64,000 nucleotides of DNA from assembly GCF_900232865.1 (NCBI RefSeq), contig NZ_OCTS01000005.1, positions 236,432 to 300,431 on the forward strand. Direction: 5' to 3'. The stretch is from Corynebacterium dentalis. GTDB lineage: Bacteria; Actinomycetota; Actinomycetes; Mycobacteriales; Mycobacteriaceae. Below, piece by piece: positions 53,464 through 62,199 of the stretch; position 1 is the first letter of the stretch; every line of letters starts with the position of its first letter. Below the pieces are notes generated by a model. It had not been told where the DNA came from, did no database searches, and saw nothing but the letters and a program-made list of their open reading frames with translations. Position numbers and translations under genes: made by a program.

Positions 53464-54645
53464 CTAACTCTTAAAGAGGTCTTGGATGCTCAACGCGAAG
53501 TTGTTCCAGGAGTTCACGAGGTTATCCATGAATCCGGAATCGCCGCTCAGGCCCACGATGAGGACGATCGCGAGGATCGCCAGGAGGATGCCGAGGATGG
53601 CCCAAAGCCAGCCGAAGCCGGTCTTGGAGACGCGGTAGAGCTCGGCCATCGCGGTGGAATCCACCAGCTTGGGGCCCACGCGCAAGCGCGAGAGCAGGGC
53701 GGATGAGGTGTTATCCCCTGCTGCATCGTTGAACAGGGTGTCCACGTCCATGGGCTCGCCGAGGTTCACCACCATGGATGCGCCGTGGTAGTGAGCCAGC
53801 AGCAGGGCTAGGTCCGTGGGGTTATCCGAGGCGGCGGGGAACGTCATGGCGCCCACGCCGAGATCTTGGATGCGGTCCAGGCCCTTCGCGTGACCATCGG
53901 GCTCGGCGGGTAGCACCACGACAGCGCCGGAGCGCAGGCCGTCGGAGGAGATTACTTCTGGATCGCCGACGATGATCTTCGGCTTGTGACCAGCGGCGAT
54001 CAGCTCATCGGCGGCGGCATCCACGGCAATGATTACTGGGTCGTACTCCCGCAGGAAGTAGCGAAGGTCCTTGAGCTTGTCGCGCAGGCGTGGGTCCGGG
54101 GAGACCACGAGGACCTTGCGGTCATCCATGTCTACGTCGATCTCTGGGATGCCCAGCCCGTCGATCAACAGTGGCGCTTCGCTGCGAACGAACTCCGACA
54201 TGTTTCCGGAGAGCGCTTCAACATGGTCGCCGAGCTGCTCGCGTGCGTCGTTAAAGCGGCTTGCGGCTACGTCCGCATCCAGGATTTCTCCGCCGCCGAT
54301 GGAGCGGTCGCCGTAGTAGAGCTTGCCTTCATCAAGGCGGCCCTTCTTGCCGTTCTTGACCTTCTTGGCGGTGTCCAGGCCTGCGTTTTCCACGAGGAGG
54401 ATGCCCTGGTCCAGCATGAGCTGCGGACCGAAGTTGGGCACCTTGCCGGTGGTGAACTGGTGGACGTTTACTACGGCGGAGACTTTGGAATCGATGAGTC
54501 GCTGCGCGTAGGCGCGGGAAATGTCAGGGGCATCGACGATTGCGATGTCACCTTCACTGAGCTTGGCCTTGTGGAACCCCTTCGGACCAGTCAGGTCGCG
54601 CGTGGCACCGTGGATACCGGGCAGGTCGGAGCGGGAGAAAATCAT
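53464..54645 (-). CDS. steA: Cytokinetic ring protein SteA
   Basis: Partner of SteB in septal cell separation. Cytoplasmic part with IAIVDAPDISRAYAQRLIDSKVSAVVNV and a thiamin-pyrophosphokinase-like region (IIVGDPEVISSDGLRSGAVVVLP; FPAASDNPTDLALLLAHYHGA), a C-terminal membrane helix (about 350-375, LWAILGILLAILAIVLIVGL) and a short tail. 393 aa. AGGAGC lies 1-2 bases from the ATG at 54645, unusually close. In mycobacteria recN is directly upstream; here a two-gene unit intervenes. Confidence 0.88.
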   Translation of the reverse strand: MIFSRSDLPGIHGATRDLTGPKGFHKAKLSEGDIAIVDAPDISRAYAQRLIDSKVSAVVNVHQFTTGKVPNFGPQLMLDQGILLVENAGLDTAKKVKNGKKGRLDEGKLYYGDRSIGGGEILDADVAASRFNDAREQLGDHVEALSGNMSEFVRSEAPLLIDGLGIPEIDVDMDDRKVLVVSPDPRLRDKLKDLRYFLREYDPVIIAVDAAADELIAAGHKPKIIVGDPEVISSDGLRSGAVVVLPAEPDGHAKGLDRIQDLGVGAMTFPAASDNPTDLALLLAHYHGASMVVNLGEPMDVDTLFNDAAGDNTSSALLSRLRVGPKLVDSTAMAELYRVSKTGFGWLWAILGILLAILAIVLIVGLSGDSGFMDNLVNSWNNFALSIQDLFKS

Positions 54646-54759
54646 GCTCCTATTGTGGTACGTGTGTTACTGCTGTTGCGGAAGGCGCGCCGTGTTCATT
54701 GGGCGTTTTCCAAGTTTCTTGCCAGCCACTAACTATTTTCTGTGGCCTTGATGGCAGAA

Positions 54760-56517
54760 CTAGCGAATAACTTCCTTCACCGTGCGATTCTTGGTTCCCA
54801 AGAATTGCCGCTTGAAGTACTCGTTAACGCCCGGGCTCCACTTCCCCTTGCCGAAGATCCCGGCAGCCGTCTTTGCATTCCGCGAGTTCGCTGCGCCCGC
54901 TCCTGCTTTCTTTCCATTCGGACCAGCACCTGGGCCCATCCCCATCATGGTGTTCTTGCCGTTGAAACCACCCGCCATGCCTTGCCCGCTTTTGCCTGTA
55001 GTGGAGCCTGTGGCCGTTGAGTTGGTGGATCCAGCATTGCCTCCGACACCGTTATTCTGGCTGTTCATTCCGCCGTTGATGGCCCCCACACCGTTCTTTC
55101 CAATCTGCGGCTGCCCACCCATCGCTCCGCGACTCTGATTCGTTCCCGATCCAGCGTGCGCACCTACATCGGATCCTGTGAGGCGCTGTGGCATTTTCGG
55201 CAGTACAGGTCCATTTCCTCCAGTGCGAGAGGTTCCGGGGTAGCCGTTGTTTAATTGTCCGACGCCACCTCTGACCGATTCGGCGCCTCCCACATTTCCT
55301 GAACGTGTCGCGTTATGTGACGCAGCTCCGGTACCGCCACGCATTCCGCTTGGATCCACTACAGTTGAATCTCCGGCAGGACTCACGGCGCCGGTTGGGC
55401 CTCCCGTGCCAGTCCCGAGATTTTGTGGTGCCACGTTTGTCGCATTCTGCGGGGCAAGTTGCGGCGCTGTGGTGTTCGCGCTGGCCGGAGACACAGTTGG
55501 ATTCGGTTGAGGTACGCCATTGGCGGCGGCTTGAGCTCGTTCACCAAGACCTTGAGCATTAGCAGGCGACACTTCGAGAGCACCTCCTTGTGGAGTATGG
55601 ATTTGCGCCACGCCAGAGCTTTGAGAAATGGTTGCTTCGTCTAGCGCTCCGCCACCGGTATGCCCCATTACTGGAATGCCAAGGTTCTGCACTGGCGGGC
55701 GGAGCAATTCCAAGGATGGCTGGAGTTGCGTAGAAGCAAACGTGGCGACGGCACTTTGTTCTGCCGCAATTCGTGCAGCTTGATCCGGAATGGCTGCCGT
55801 GGAGGCTTGGATTGCGTACAGCGCATTCAGGTTGGCAATACGTACCCCGGGAAATTCCATCATTGACTGTCCCATGAGTACAGCATTTGATCCGACGATG
55901 TTTCCTGTCTTAACCACGTCATCGATGGCACTTCGGGCCATGTCGAACGAGTAACCCTCTGCAGAAGCGGCAAGGCCAGAGGAGGCACTTTGCAGAGCAG
56001 TCATGGAGGCCACGAGACGCTGACCGGCTGCGCTCCAGTCCTGGGCTGCTTGAATCGGGGCAGAATCGTTGCCTTCAAACATGGCAATGAGCGCTGCCAA
56101 TGGAGTAGCTGCTTCCACCACGCTGACCGGCTGGGTGTACATCAGATTGCTGATGGGCTTGAAGTCTCGGTTCGGCTGCCTAATCTTGAACATCGACCGA
56201 TCGAATTCCACATAGGAATTCATCTGATCAAATGACCCTGCTGAGAGCTTGTCTTGCAGACTAAAGGCGGAAATGTGGCTCTCGAACATTTCTTGAAGCC
56301 ATTCGATGTCCCTGCGTAGACCATCAACCACATGGCTAATAGCACCTGGCTGCCCACCGAAAAACGACAAATGCTGAGAAAAGGATGATTGAAGCGAAGG
56401 TGCGGTGACAAATGTCCCATTCACTGAACTAATTTGAATCAGTGTCTGAAGTGCAGATTGCCCCTCAACTATCTGTTTTTTAACCTGTGCCATCGACTGC
56501 AGATCAAACCGAATCAT
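54760..56517 (-). CDS. Putative ESX-type secreted protein: helical N-terminus, Gly/Asn-rich region
   Basis: 585 aa, no signal peptide or membrane helix. Residues 1-280 are helical and Ala-rich, with blocks such as VVDGLRRDIEWLQEMFESHI and AAQDWSAAGQRLVASMTAL that recall WXG100/PPE-type substrates. Residues 285-545 are low complexity (Gly, Asn, Thr, Pro, Ser). The last 35 are basic and distinct (KWSPGVNEYFKRQFLGTKNR), perhaps a conserved signal or anchor. Its ATG overlaps the stop of the lipoprotein gene (ATGA). Base composition looks AT-richer than its neighbours. Export by a type VII system is inference; no ESX core gene is in the window. It could instead be a surface or matrix protein. Confidence 0.6.
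   Translation of the reverse strand: MIRFDLQSMAQVKKQIVEGQSALQTLIQISSVNGTFVTAPSLQSSFSQHLSFFGGQPGAISHVVDGLRRDIEWLQEMFESHISAFSLQDKLSAGSFDQMNSYVEFDRSMFKIRQPNRDFKPISNLMYTQPVSVVEAATPLAALIAMFEGNDSAPIQAAQDWSAAGQRLVASMTALQSASSGLAASAEGYSFDMARSAIDDVVKTGNIVGSNAVLMGQSMMEFPGVRIANLNALYAIQASTAAIPDQAARIAAEQSAVATFASTQLQPSLELLRPPVQNLGIPVMGHTGGGALDEATISQSSGVAQIHTPQGGALEVSPANAQGLGERAQAAANGVPQPNPTVSPASANTTAPQLAPQNATNVAPQNLGTGTGGPTGAVSPAGDSTVVDPSGMRGGTGAASHNATRSGNVGGAESVRGGVGQLNNGYPGTSRTGGNGPVLPKMPQRLTGSDVGAHAGSGTNQSRGAMGGQPQIGKNGVGAINGGMNSQNNGVGGNAGSTNSTATGSTTGKSGQGMAGGFNGKNTMMGMGPGAGPNGKKAGAGAANSRNAKTAAGIFGKGKWSPGVNEYFKRQFLGTKNRTVKEVIR
55248..55268 (+). repeat. Copy of dispersed motif
   Basis: TGTTTAATTGTCCGACGCCAC, antisense within the low-complexity gene. 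Confidence 0.4.
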
Positions 56518-57272
56518 TGCTCCCCCTGAACAATTCCAATGTTATTTAATACCGAATATGCGATAAGAGTGTTCCTGCAATAGTCAGGAAGACTTTCGTC
56601 TCGACCTGAAATCTCGGCGTTCAGCACAAGTTCCTTAGACCCTCCGATGGGGATAAAAACGCCCAAACATTGAAGACCCGACGGAAAACTTGGCACTTCC
56701 CTTAGTACGGATTCTGCGTTGGCCCCAACTTTTTGCTCAAGTGGACTAAAGGGAATGGCTTCAAAGTCAGTTCGCTGAGCAATGTCAATGAAGCCAACTT
56801 CCGATGTATAACTACTTTGTCCAGTTACGAACCTGCACGTCTTGATGGAAGTAGAATCAACACCCTCGATTCTGCTAAACCCCAGCTCCCCCATCCGCTC
56901 CACAACCGAATCACTGCAGATATCCGGTTCCCCCACGAATGGAGCGGCTGCGTCCCCCTCTTCCAGCTGTCCCAGAACTACCGGATCCCCCACGTATTTC
57001 TGGGACAGCCACACATATCGTTCCCAAGGACCTGCCGGTTCAGTTTCAAACCAGAGGCCTTCATGACCTTCCGGCTGCAACATTCTCCCGTCGTTCCCCT
57101 TAGTCGGAGTCCCCACTTCCGACTCGCTCGAGCTTTCACTCGGCTCCCCTTCACGACGGGCTTGGTTGTCGATTTCTATCGCACCGCAGCTCGCTAGCGT
57201 CATCCCCATAACCACTGCCACGGCCATTTTCACCCCCGCCTTGGCCGTGTAGCCGCAGATGCGTCCCCTCAT
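56514..57272 (-). CDS. DUF3558-like lipoprotein
   Basis: Lipoprotein signal: basic n-region RGRICGYTAKAGVK, h-region MAVAVVMGMT and lipobox LASC (Cys at about residue 29). A Ser/Glu-rich linker follows. The mature domain shows the spacing of DUF3558: GEPDICSDSVVERMGELGF, KTCRFVTG, LQCLGVFIP and LPDYCRNTLIA, i.e. four Cys that could form two disulfides. DUF3558 lipoproteins are typical of mycolic-acid bacteria. ATG at 57272 with AGAGG 9 bases upstream; a TTG at 57281 is possible. Four-base overlap with the downstream gene indicates a functional pair. Confidence 0.75.
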   Translation of the reverse strand: MRGRICGYTAKAGVKMAVAVVMGMTLASCGAIEIDNQARREGEPSESSSESEVGTPTKGNDGRMLQPEGHEGLWFETEPAGPWERYVWLSQKYVGDPVVLGQLEEGDAAAPFVGEPDICSDSVVERMGELGFSRIEGVDSTSIKTCRFVTGQSSYTSEVGFIDIAQRTDFEAIPFSPLEQKVGANAESVLREVPSFPSGLQCLGVFIPIGGSKELVLNAEISGRDESLPDYCRNTLIAYSVLNNIGIVQGEQ

Positions 57273-57566
57273 TGGTGACAACCTCTCCCCTGCATTTCCT
57301 TGAAAACTTCTCTCGTGGACTCGTGCCTCTTTCCAAGCAAGCCCGCGTCCAAGAAGTGATCTAATCAGATCAATCTGAGGGTCGCCACACGAAAACTGAA
57401 CATTTTCTTAGTTTTTCTAAAATCCCACGTAGACCCACATACGCGCAGGTTAATGACAGTTTTGTAATCCCAAAACTGGTCTTTCTCAATAGTCACTGAG
57501 TTAACAAGTTTTGAGTTCAAGTCGAAACTCAGCGCAGACAAACATCAGCTCCCCAGCGCTCGAAAT
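57273..57566. other. Intergenic region with inverted repeats upstream of the lipoprotein operon
   Basis: AT-rich, with CAGTTTTG/CAAAACTG at 57457-57464 and 57471-57478 (6-base spacer) and CTGAGTT/AACTCAG at 57496-57502 and 57526-57532. Either may terminate recN or regulate the lipoprotein operon. No gene is seen. Confidence 0.5.
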
Positions 57567-59240
57567 TTACATCCCTGCGCGAAATCCTTGCGCCATCTCC
57601 AGTAGCTCCTCCGCGTGTGCTCGACCCGTTTCAGACTCGAGTCCGGCGAGCATGCGGGACAATTCCTCCACGCGCTCCTCGTCGCTCAAACGCTTGACCT
57701 CGGAAGTAACCGAACTATCGGTGGCATTCTTCGCTACGTACGCGTGTGCATCGGCAAACGCAGCAACCTGCGGCAAGTGCGTCACCACAATCACCTGATT
57801 TTCCACCGCCAGCTGCGCCAAGCGTCGGCCAATTTCTACAGCGGCCTTACCGCCCACCCCGGCGTCGACCTCATCAAAAACCATGGTGCGGCCCTTGCCC
57901 GCCAAAATGACCTCCAAGGCCAACATCACGCGCGAAAGCTCACCACCAGATGCACTGGAACCAAGAGCATTGGCGTGCCCGCCCTGAACCAGCTGGAACT
58001 CCACCTCGTCCAGGCCGTGCGGTCCGGGCTCACCGTGGGTGATATCCACGCGGATCTCCGCGGACATGTGCAGGCCCTTAATCTCCTTGGTCACGGCCTT
58101 ACCGAAGGCCTCCGCAACCTTCACACGCTTGGCGGAGAGCTTCTTAGCGACATCCAGCATCGCGGACTGGGCAGCCTCAGTCTTTGCCTTGAGCTCTTCG
58201 ATCGCCTCACCGGAGACATCGATCTTGCTCAAGCGCTCCCTCGCCTCATCCCGCCACGCAATAGCGCCATCCACGTCTACCGCAAACTTCCGCAACTCAC
58301 GCAGCTGCTGCTGGCGCTCCAGCATCCCCTCCAACTCGTCGGGATCCGGTACATCCGCGAGCGCCTGGCCCACCTCCATCGCCACGTCACTAAGAAGCGT
58401 AGAGATCTCCCCCAGCCGGTTGGCAAGCTTCTCCAGCTGCTCGTCATCACTGCGCAAAGCACTCTCAGCCCGCGCCACCATGTCCACGGCCGTCAACACA
58501 TCGGGATCCACCTCACCGGCAGAACCGTCAATCGCAGCAAGCGCCTCGCCCATTTGCGCACGCAACTCATCGGCCGCTTGCAGGCGCTGGATCTGTATCT
58601 TCAGATCCTCATCCTCCCCCGGCTGCGGATCAATAGCATCAATGGTCTCCAGCGCCCGCTGCAAGGTTTCTGTCTCCAACGCGAGTTCGCGGCGCGCCTC
58701 CACCCTGCGCTTCAGATCCTTTGCCAACTGCTTGAACGCAGCACGCTTCTCGCGGTAGACGGCAACCAGTTCCCCCAAGTTGCCGTACTCGTCCACGGCA
58801 GCCAGTTGGCGGACAGGGTCGATCAGCCGCAGCTGGTCGTTTTGCCCGTGGATGGTGATCATGCCCGCAGCGAATTCTCCGAGCACCGCCGCGGCCACCG
58901 TCTTTCCCGCCAAGTGTGCTCGTGACCGCCCTGCAGCGGTCACCGTGCGGGAGGCGATCACTTCCCCGTCCTCTACAAAGCCGCCGACCTCTTCGATGAG
59001 GTCAGAGACTTTGGGGTGAGACGTGGCGTCGAAAGAAAAAATACCGTCTACCACGGCACGGTCGGCGCCGGCACGCACGCGCGAGGCATCGGCGCGGTGG
59101 CCGGAAAGCAGGCGCAGGGAGGAGACAACCATGGTCTTACCTGCACCGGTCTCGCCGGTGACTACGGTCAAGCCAGAATCGAACTCGGCGGTCGATTCCT
59201 CGATCACACCAAGATTACGGATGTGGAGTTCTTGCAGCAT
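57567..59240 (-). CDS. recN: DNA repair protein RecN
   Basis: SMC-like ATPase in double-strand break repair. Walker A VVTGETGAGKTMVVSSL (residues about 26-42), a long coiled coil (about 150-370, LAKDLKRRVEARRELALETE), the ABC signature LGSSASGGELSRVMLALE and Walker B TMVFDEVDAGVGG, then the H-loop VIVVTHLPQVAAFAD. 557 aa. It lies 1 base after nadK, and tlyA-nadK-recN is a conserved operon. No SOS box can be placed at its start because it lies inside the operon. Confidence 0.95.
   Translation of the reverse strand: MLQELHIRNLGVIEESTAEFDSGLTVVTGETGAGKTMVVSSLRLLSGHRADASRVRAGADRAVVDGIFSFDATSHPKVSDLIEEVGGFVEDGEVIASRTVTAAGRSRAHLAGKTVAAAVLGEFAAGMITIHGQNDQLRLIDPVRQLAAVDEYGNLGELVAVYREKRAAFKQLAKDLKRRVEARRELALETETLQRALETIDAIDPQPGEDEDLKIQIQRLQAADELRAQMGEALAAIDGSAGEVDPDVLTAVDMVARAESALRSDDEQLEKLANRLGEISTLLSDVAMEVGQALADVPDPDELEGMLERQQQLRELRKFAVDVDGAIAWRDEARERLSKIDVSGEAIEELKAKTEAAQSAMLDVAKKLSAKRVKVAEAFGKAVTKEIKGLHMSAEIRVDITHGEPGPHGLDEVEFQLVQGGHANALGSSASGGELSRVMLALEVILAGKGRTMVFDEVDAGVGGKAAVEIGRRLAQLAVENQVIVVTHLPQVAAFADAHAYVAKNATDSSVTSEVKRLSDEERVEELSRMLAGLESETGRAHAEELLEMAQGFRAGM
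59024..59041 (-). repeat. Copy of dispersed motif
   Basis: On the minus strand it reads TTTTTTCTTTCGACGCCA, here on the sense strand of recN. Confidence 0.45.
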
Positions 59241-59241
59241 A

Positions 59242-60153
59242 TTAGCGGCGCGGACCCCTCCAACCCGTGACAGGCAGGCGGAACTTGCTCACGAGGCGGT
59301 CAGTGAACGGCGCGGAATCCAGACGCACCCAGCGCACGGGCTGTGGGCCACGGCGGATCTCCACGCGGGCGCCCGGAGGCATGTGGATCTGGCGGAAGCC
59401 GTCCATCACGGCCGTCGCTGGCGAGGTCATCGGATTGGTTTCCACGGCAACAGAGGAGTTAGGAGAAACAACCAGCGGGCGGCTAAACAGAGCATGTGCA
59501 TTGGAAGGAACCACAAGAATGGATTCCAGCTCCGGCCACAGCACGGGGCCACCTGCGGAAAACGCATAGGCCGTGGAGCCAGTCGGCGTGGATACCAGCA
59601 CGCCATCGCAGCCGAAGGAGGACACCGGACGCTGGTCGATCTCCAGGATCGTATCCAGCACGCCCTGGCGGTTCAGGTTCTCCACCGAGCACTCGTTGAG
59701 CGCCCAACCGGTTCCCAGTACGCGGCCGTCGCCATCGCGCACGGTGATGGCCAATGTCATGCGGTCTTCCACGTGATAATCGCGGTCGATAACCCGATCA
59801 ATGGCCTCTTCCAGCGAATCCTGCTCCCACTCGGCCAAAAAGCCGATGTGGCCCATGTTTACGCCCAGAACGGGCACGTCCGCGGAGTGTGCGATGTCTG
59901 CGGCACGCAGGAACGTACCATCGCCGCCCAGCACCAGCACCAGCTCCACTCCGGTGGCGGCTTCCCGCGTGTGACCATAGCGCTTGAAGCGCCCCAGGAT
60001 CTCATGGCGAGCCACCGGCGCGGGATCGGCCGTAGCCATCACACGCACGTCAATCCCGCCTGCCTTCAGACGCGACGCCGCCTCTGCCGCCAACCCCAAG
60101 TTCTCATGGACACCGGTGTGCGCCACCAACAAAACCTCACGAGATTCCGTCAT
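59242..60153 (-). CDS. nadK: NAD kinase
   Basis: Phosphorylates NAD to NADP with ATP or polyphosphate. The GGDGT motif is in LVLVLGGDGTFLRAADIAH, preceded by VLLVAHTG; VLGVNMGHIGFLAEWE and the C-terminal GVLVSTPTGSTAYAFSAGGP are family signatures. 303 aa. The ATG overlaps the tlyA stop by four bases (ATGA), so it is coupled. Confidence 0.95.
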   Translation of the reverse strand: MTESREVLLVAHTGVHENLGLAAEAASRLKAGGIDVRVMATADPAPVARHEILGRFKRYGHTREAATGVELVLVLGGDGTFLRAADIAHSADVPVLGVNMGHIGFLAEWEQDSLEEAIDRVIDRDYHVEDRMTLAITVRDGDGRVLGTGWALNECSVENLNRQGVLDTILEIDQRPVSSFGCDGVLVSTPTGSTAYAFSAGGPVLWPELESILVVPSNAHALFSRPLVVSPNSSVAVETNPMTSPATAVMDGFRQIHMPPGARVEIRRGPQPVRWVRLDSAPFTDRLVSKFRLPVTGWRGPRR

Positions 60154-60983
60154 TGCGGGCCCTCCTTAATCGCCGTGTCCACCATCGCGTCCAGCTCGTC
60201 CATCGTCGGCATGCTTGCCCCTCCATCTTTCACCAGCCACAGGAAAAACTCGACATTCCCGCTAGGACCCGGCAGTGGAGAGGCAACCACACCCTTCGTT
60301 GATAAACCATACTTCATTGCCGCGACAGCGATGTTCCTGGTCACCTCCGCGCGCAATTGCGCACTGCGCACCACTCCACCGCTGCCCAGGCGGTCTTTAC
60401 CCACCTCGAACTGCGGTTTCACCATTGGTAGCAAGTCTGCGCCCTCGCGCATGCACGCCGCAATTGCAGGCAAAACCAGCTCAATGGAGATAAAAGAAAG
60501 ATCGCCGACCATCAGATCCGCGGTGTCTCCCAAGATCTCCGGGGTCAGCGTGCGCACGTTCGTCCGGTCGTGCACCACCACGCGGTCATCATTCTGCAGG
60601 CGCCAAATCAGCTGGCCGTAGCCCACGTCCACCGCATGCACCGCACGCGCACCGCGATCCAAGCAGACGTCCGTAAACCCGCCGGTCGAGGCCCCTGCAT
60701 CCAGCACCACTTTGTCGTTGACGCTCACACCCATCGGCTCAAATGCCTCAAGCGCGCCCAGCAGTTTGTGCGCACCGCGCGAGGCCCACCGGTCGTCATC
60801 AGATTCGCTCACTTTGATGGAAACATTGCCGTCCACCCCGGTCGCAGGCTTATTCGCCGACATCCCGTTGACGGTCACACGCCCCGCCTTGATCATCTCC
60901 TGCGCGTGCTCCCGGCTGCGGGCGATCTTCCGCTTCACCAGCTCAGCGTCCAATCGCTGCAGCTTGGGACCTTTTTTCGCCAT
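60150..60983 (-). CDS. tlyA: TlyA-type 16S/23S rRNA 2'-O-methyltransferase
   Basis: In mycobacteria TlyA methylates C1409 of 16S and C1920 of 23S rRNA, determining capreomycin sensitivity. S4 domain at the N-terminus (QRLDAELVKRKIARSREHAQ), then an FtsJ-type methyltransferase with SAM motif VVLDAGASTGGFTDVCLDRG and the catalytic K-D-K-E pattern (VGDLSFISIELVLP; MVKPQFEVG). 277 aa. It is two bases downstream of the small 66-aa gene's stop. Confidence 0.93.
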   Translation of the reverse strand: MAKKGPKLQRLDAELVKRKIARSREHAQEMIKAGRVTVNGMSANKPATGVDGNVSIKVSESDDDRWASRGAHKLLGALEAFEPMGVSVNDKVVLDAGASTGGFTDVCLDRGARAVHAVDVGYGQLIWRLQNDDRVVVHDRTNVRTLTPEILGDTADLMVGDLSFISIELVLPAIAACMREGADLLPMVKPQFEVGKDRLGSGGVVRSAQLRAEVTRNIAVAAMKYGLSTKGVVASPLPGPSGNVEFFLWLVKDGGASMPTMDELDAMVDTAIKEGPQ

Positions 60984-60985
60984 GC

Positions 60986-61186
60986 TTAGCCTCGCCCCAG
61001 CGCTTCATTGACGATGCGGTGGGCCTGCTCCAGCATCTCGACTTCCTCCGCGCCGTCCACGTCACGGGCCAGCAGTTCGTCGACCGCCGTGGCCAACTCT
61101 TCTTGTCGCTGTTGTGGGGTCTTGTTCTCGTCTTCTTGTCGACGCCGACTCTGATCCGCCAGCGCCCCCGGATTCATCCCGCTCAT
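60986..61186 (-). CDS. Small conserved protein upstream of tlyA
   Basis: 66 aa, soluble, highly charged and helical (QQRQEELATAVDELLARDV). Its place between the HAD hydrolase and tlyA is the same as that of a small hypothetical gene in mycobacteria, which supports its reality. It has no known function. It starts directly after the HAD-gene stop. Confidence 0.75.
   Translation of the reverse strand: MSGMNPGALADQSRRRQEDENKTPQQRQEELATAVDELLARDVDGAEEVEMLEQAHRIVNEALGRG
61131..61150 (+). repeat. Variant of dispersed motif
   Basis: TCTTCTTGTCGACGCCGACT, antisense to the small 66-aa gene; one base differs in the core. Confidence 0.35.
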
Positions 61187-62194
61187 CTATCGCCACGCTC
61201 CGATAGCGCGCTGAGCCTCATCATCAGCGGCAACGATGTCAATGTCTGCAATATCCACGCCTCGATCCAGCTGTTCCCACACAAGTGGGGCGGCCACGGC
61301 AACAGCTTCGGCGGCCATGAGCGTGGCGTCGGAAGAAGACTCCCCAGAGGACACGGAAACAGTGACCTTCCCGGATCCGGCTCCCGCGGCGTCCACGTCT
61401 GTAGAAACCTCAGCTGACCAACCTTCCAGGTGGTCGCGCATGTTCGCTGCGATGAATGTAGGGCGATGCGGGGTGCTTAACAATTCGCGGTGCCCAGAGA
61501 CTCCGGTGACGGTGCAAAGCGTGTCGTAACCGGCGGCGATACCACCGGCAATGTCCGTGTTGAGACGATCGCCCACCACGAGAGGGCGCTCGGAATTGAG
61601 CCGCTCGGCAGCCACCCGGAACATCTCAGCTCCGGGCTTGCCAGCACTCGAAGGCTGCACGCCAGTGGCGCTGACCACGGCAGCGACCATGGAACCATTG
61701 CCCACCATAAAGCCACGCTCGGTCGGCAGAGTGGTATCCAGGTTGGACGCAACGTAGGTAGCGCCGCGTTGAATCGCTAGGGCACCCTCTGACAAACGCG
61801 CCCAGTTGTTGTCCGGGCTGTGACCTTGAAGTACTACGTCTGGCTGGTCATCGGCAGAATCCACCACGGTGAATCCAGCCTCGCGTGCAAGATCTTTGAA
61901 GGATTCGGCGCCAATCACAAATGCCTTGGCATCGGTGGTCCCCAGCTGCTCTGCAGCCAGGGTACATGCTGCTTGGGCACTGGTCATGACTTGATCTGCA
62001 GTGGTTGGAAAACCAATCTCCGAAAGGTGATCCGCGACTGCCTGCGGCGAACGCGAGGCATTGTTGGTCACGTACATCACGCGACGTCCCTTTAGTCCTT
62101 CTGCAGCACCTTCCACGGGACGACCGCCTTCGAAGACGGTGCCGTCGAGGTCTACGAGGAGGGCATCGTAGCGATCAAGCAATGCTAACGCCAT
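61187..62194 (-). CDS. HAD-IIA family hydrolase (NagD-like)
   Basis: Haloacid-dehalogenase superfamily phosphatase. Motif I is LLVDLDGTVFEGG, motif II is VMYVTNNASRSP, and motif III/IV is PLVVGDRLNTDIAGGIAAG; the C2-type cap lies between. 335 aa, slightly longer than NagD (about 250-270) because of a C-terminal extension from about residue 262 (SAEVSTDVDAAGAGSGKVTV). In mycobacteria the orthologous region encodes a glycerol 3-phosphate phosphatase linked to lipid recycling (from memory), a plausible role here. Confidence 0.9.
   Translation of the reverse strand: MALALLDRYDALLVDLDGTVFEGGRPVEGAAEGLKGRRVMYVTNNASRSPQAVADHLSEIGFPTTADQVMTSAQAACTLAAEQLGTTDAKAFVIGAESFKDLAREAGFTVVDSADDQPDVVLQGHSPDNNWARLSEGALAIQRGATYVASNLDTTLPTERGFMVGNGSMVAAVVSATGVQPSSAGKPGAEMFRVAAERLNSERPLVVGDRLNTDIAGGIAAGYDTLCTVTGVSGHRELLSTPHRPTFIAANMRDHLEGWSAEVSTDVDAAGAGSGKVTVSVSSGESSSDATLMAAEAVAVAAPLVWEQLDRGVDIADIDIVAADDEAQRAIGAWR
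61324..61339 (-). repeat. Copy of dispersed motif
   Basis: On the minus strand it reads TCTTCTTCCGACGCCA, in the C-terminal extension of the HAD hydrolase gene, read as S-S-S-D-A. Confidence 0.5.
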
Positions 62195-62199
62195 GGGTT

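Noticed and set aside
57615..58925. 436-codon open frame antisense to recN
   Set aside because: recN motifs are complete on the minus strand; the antisense product has no start signal or domain.
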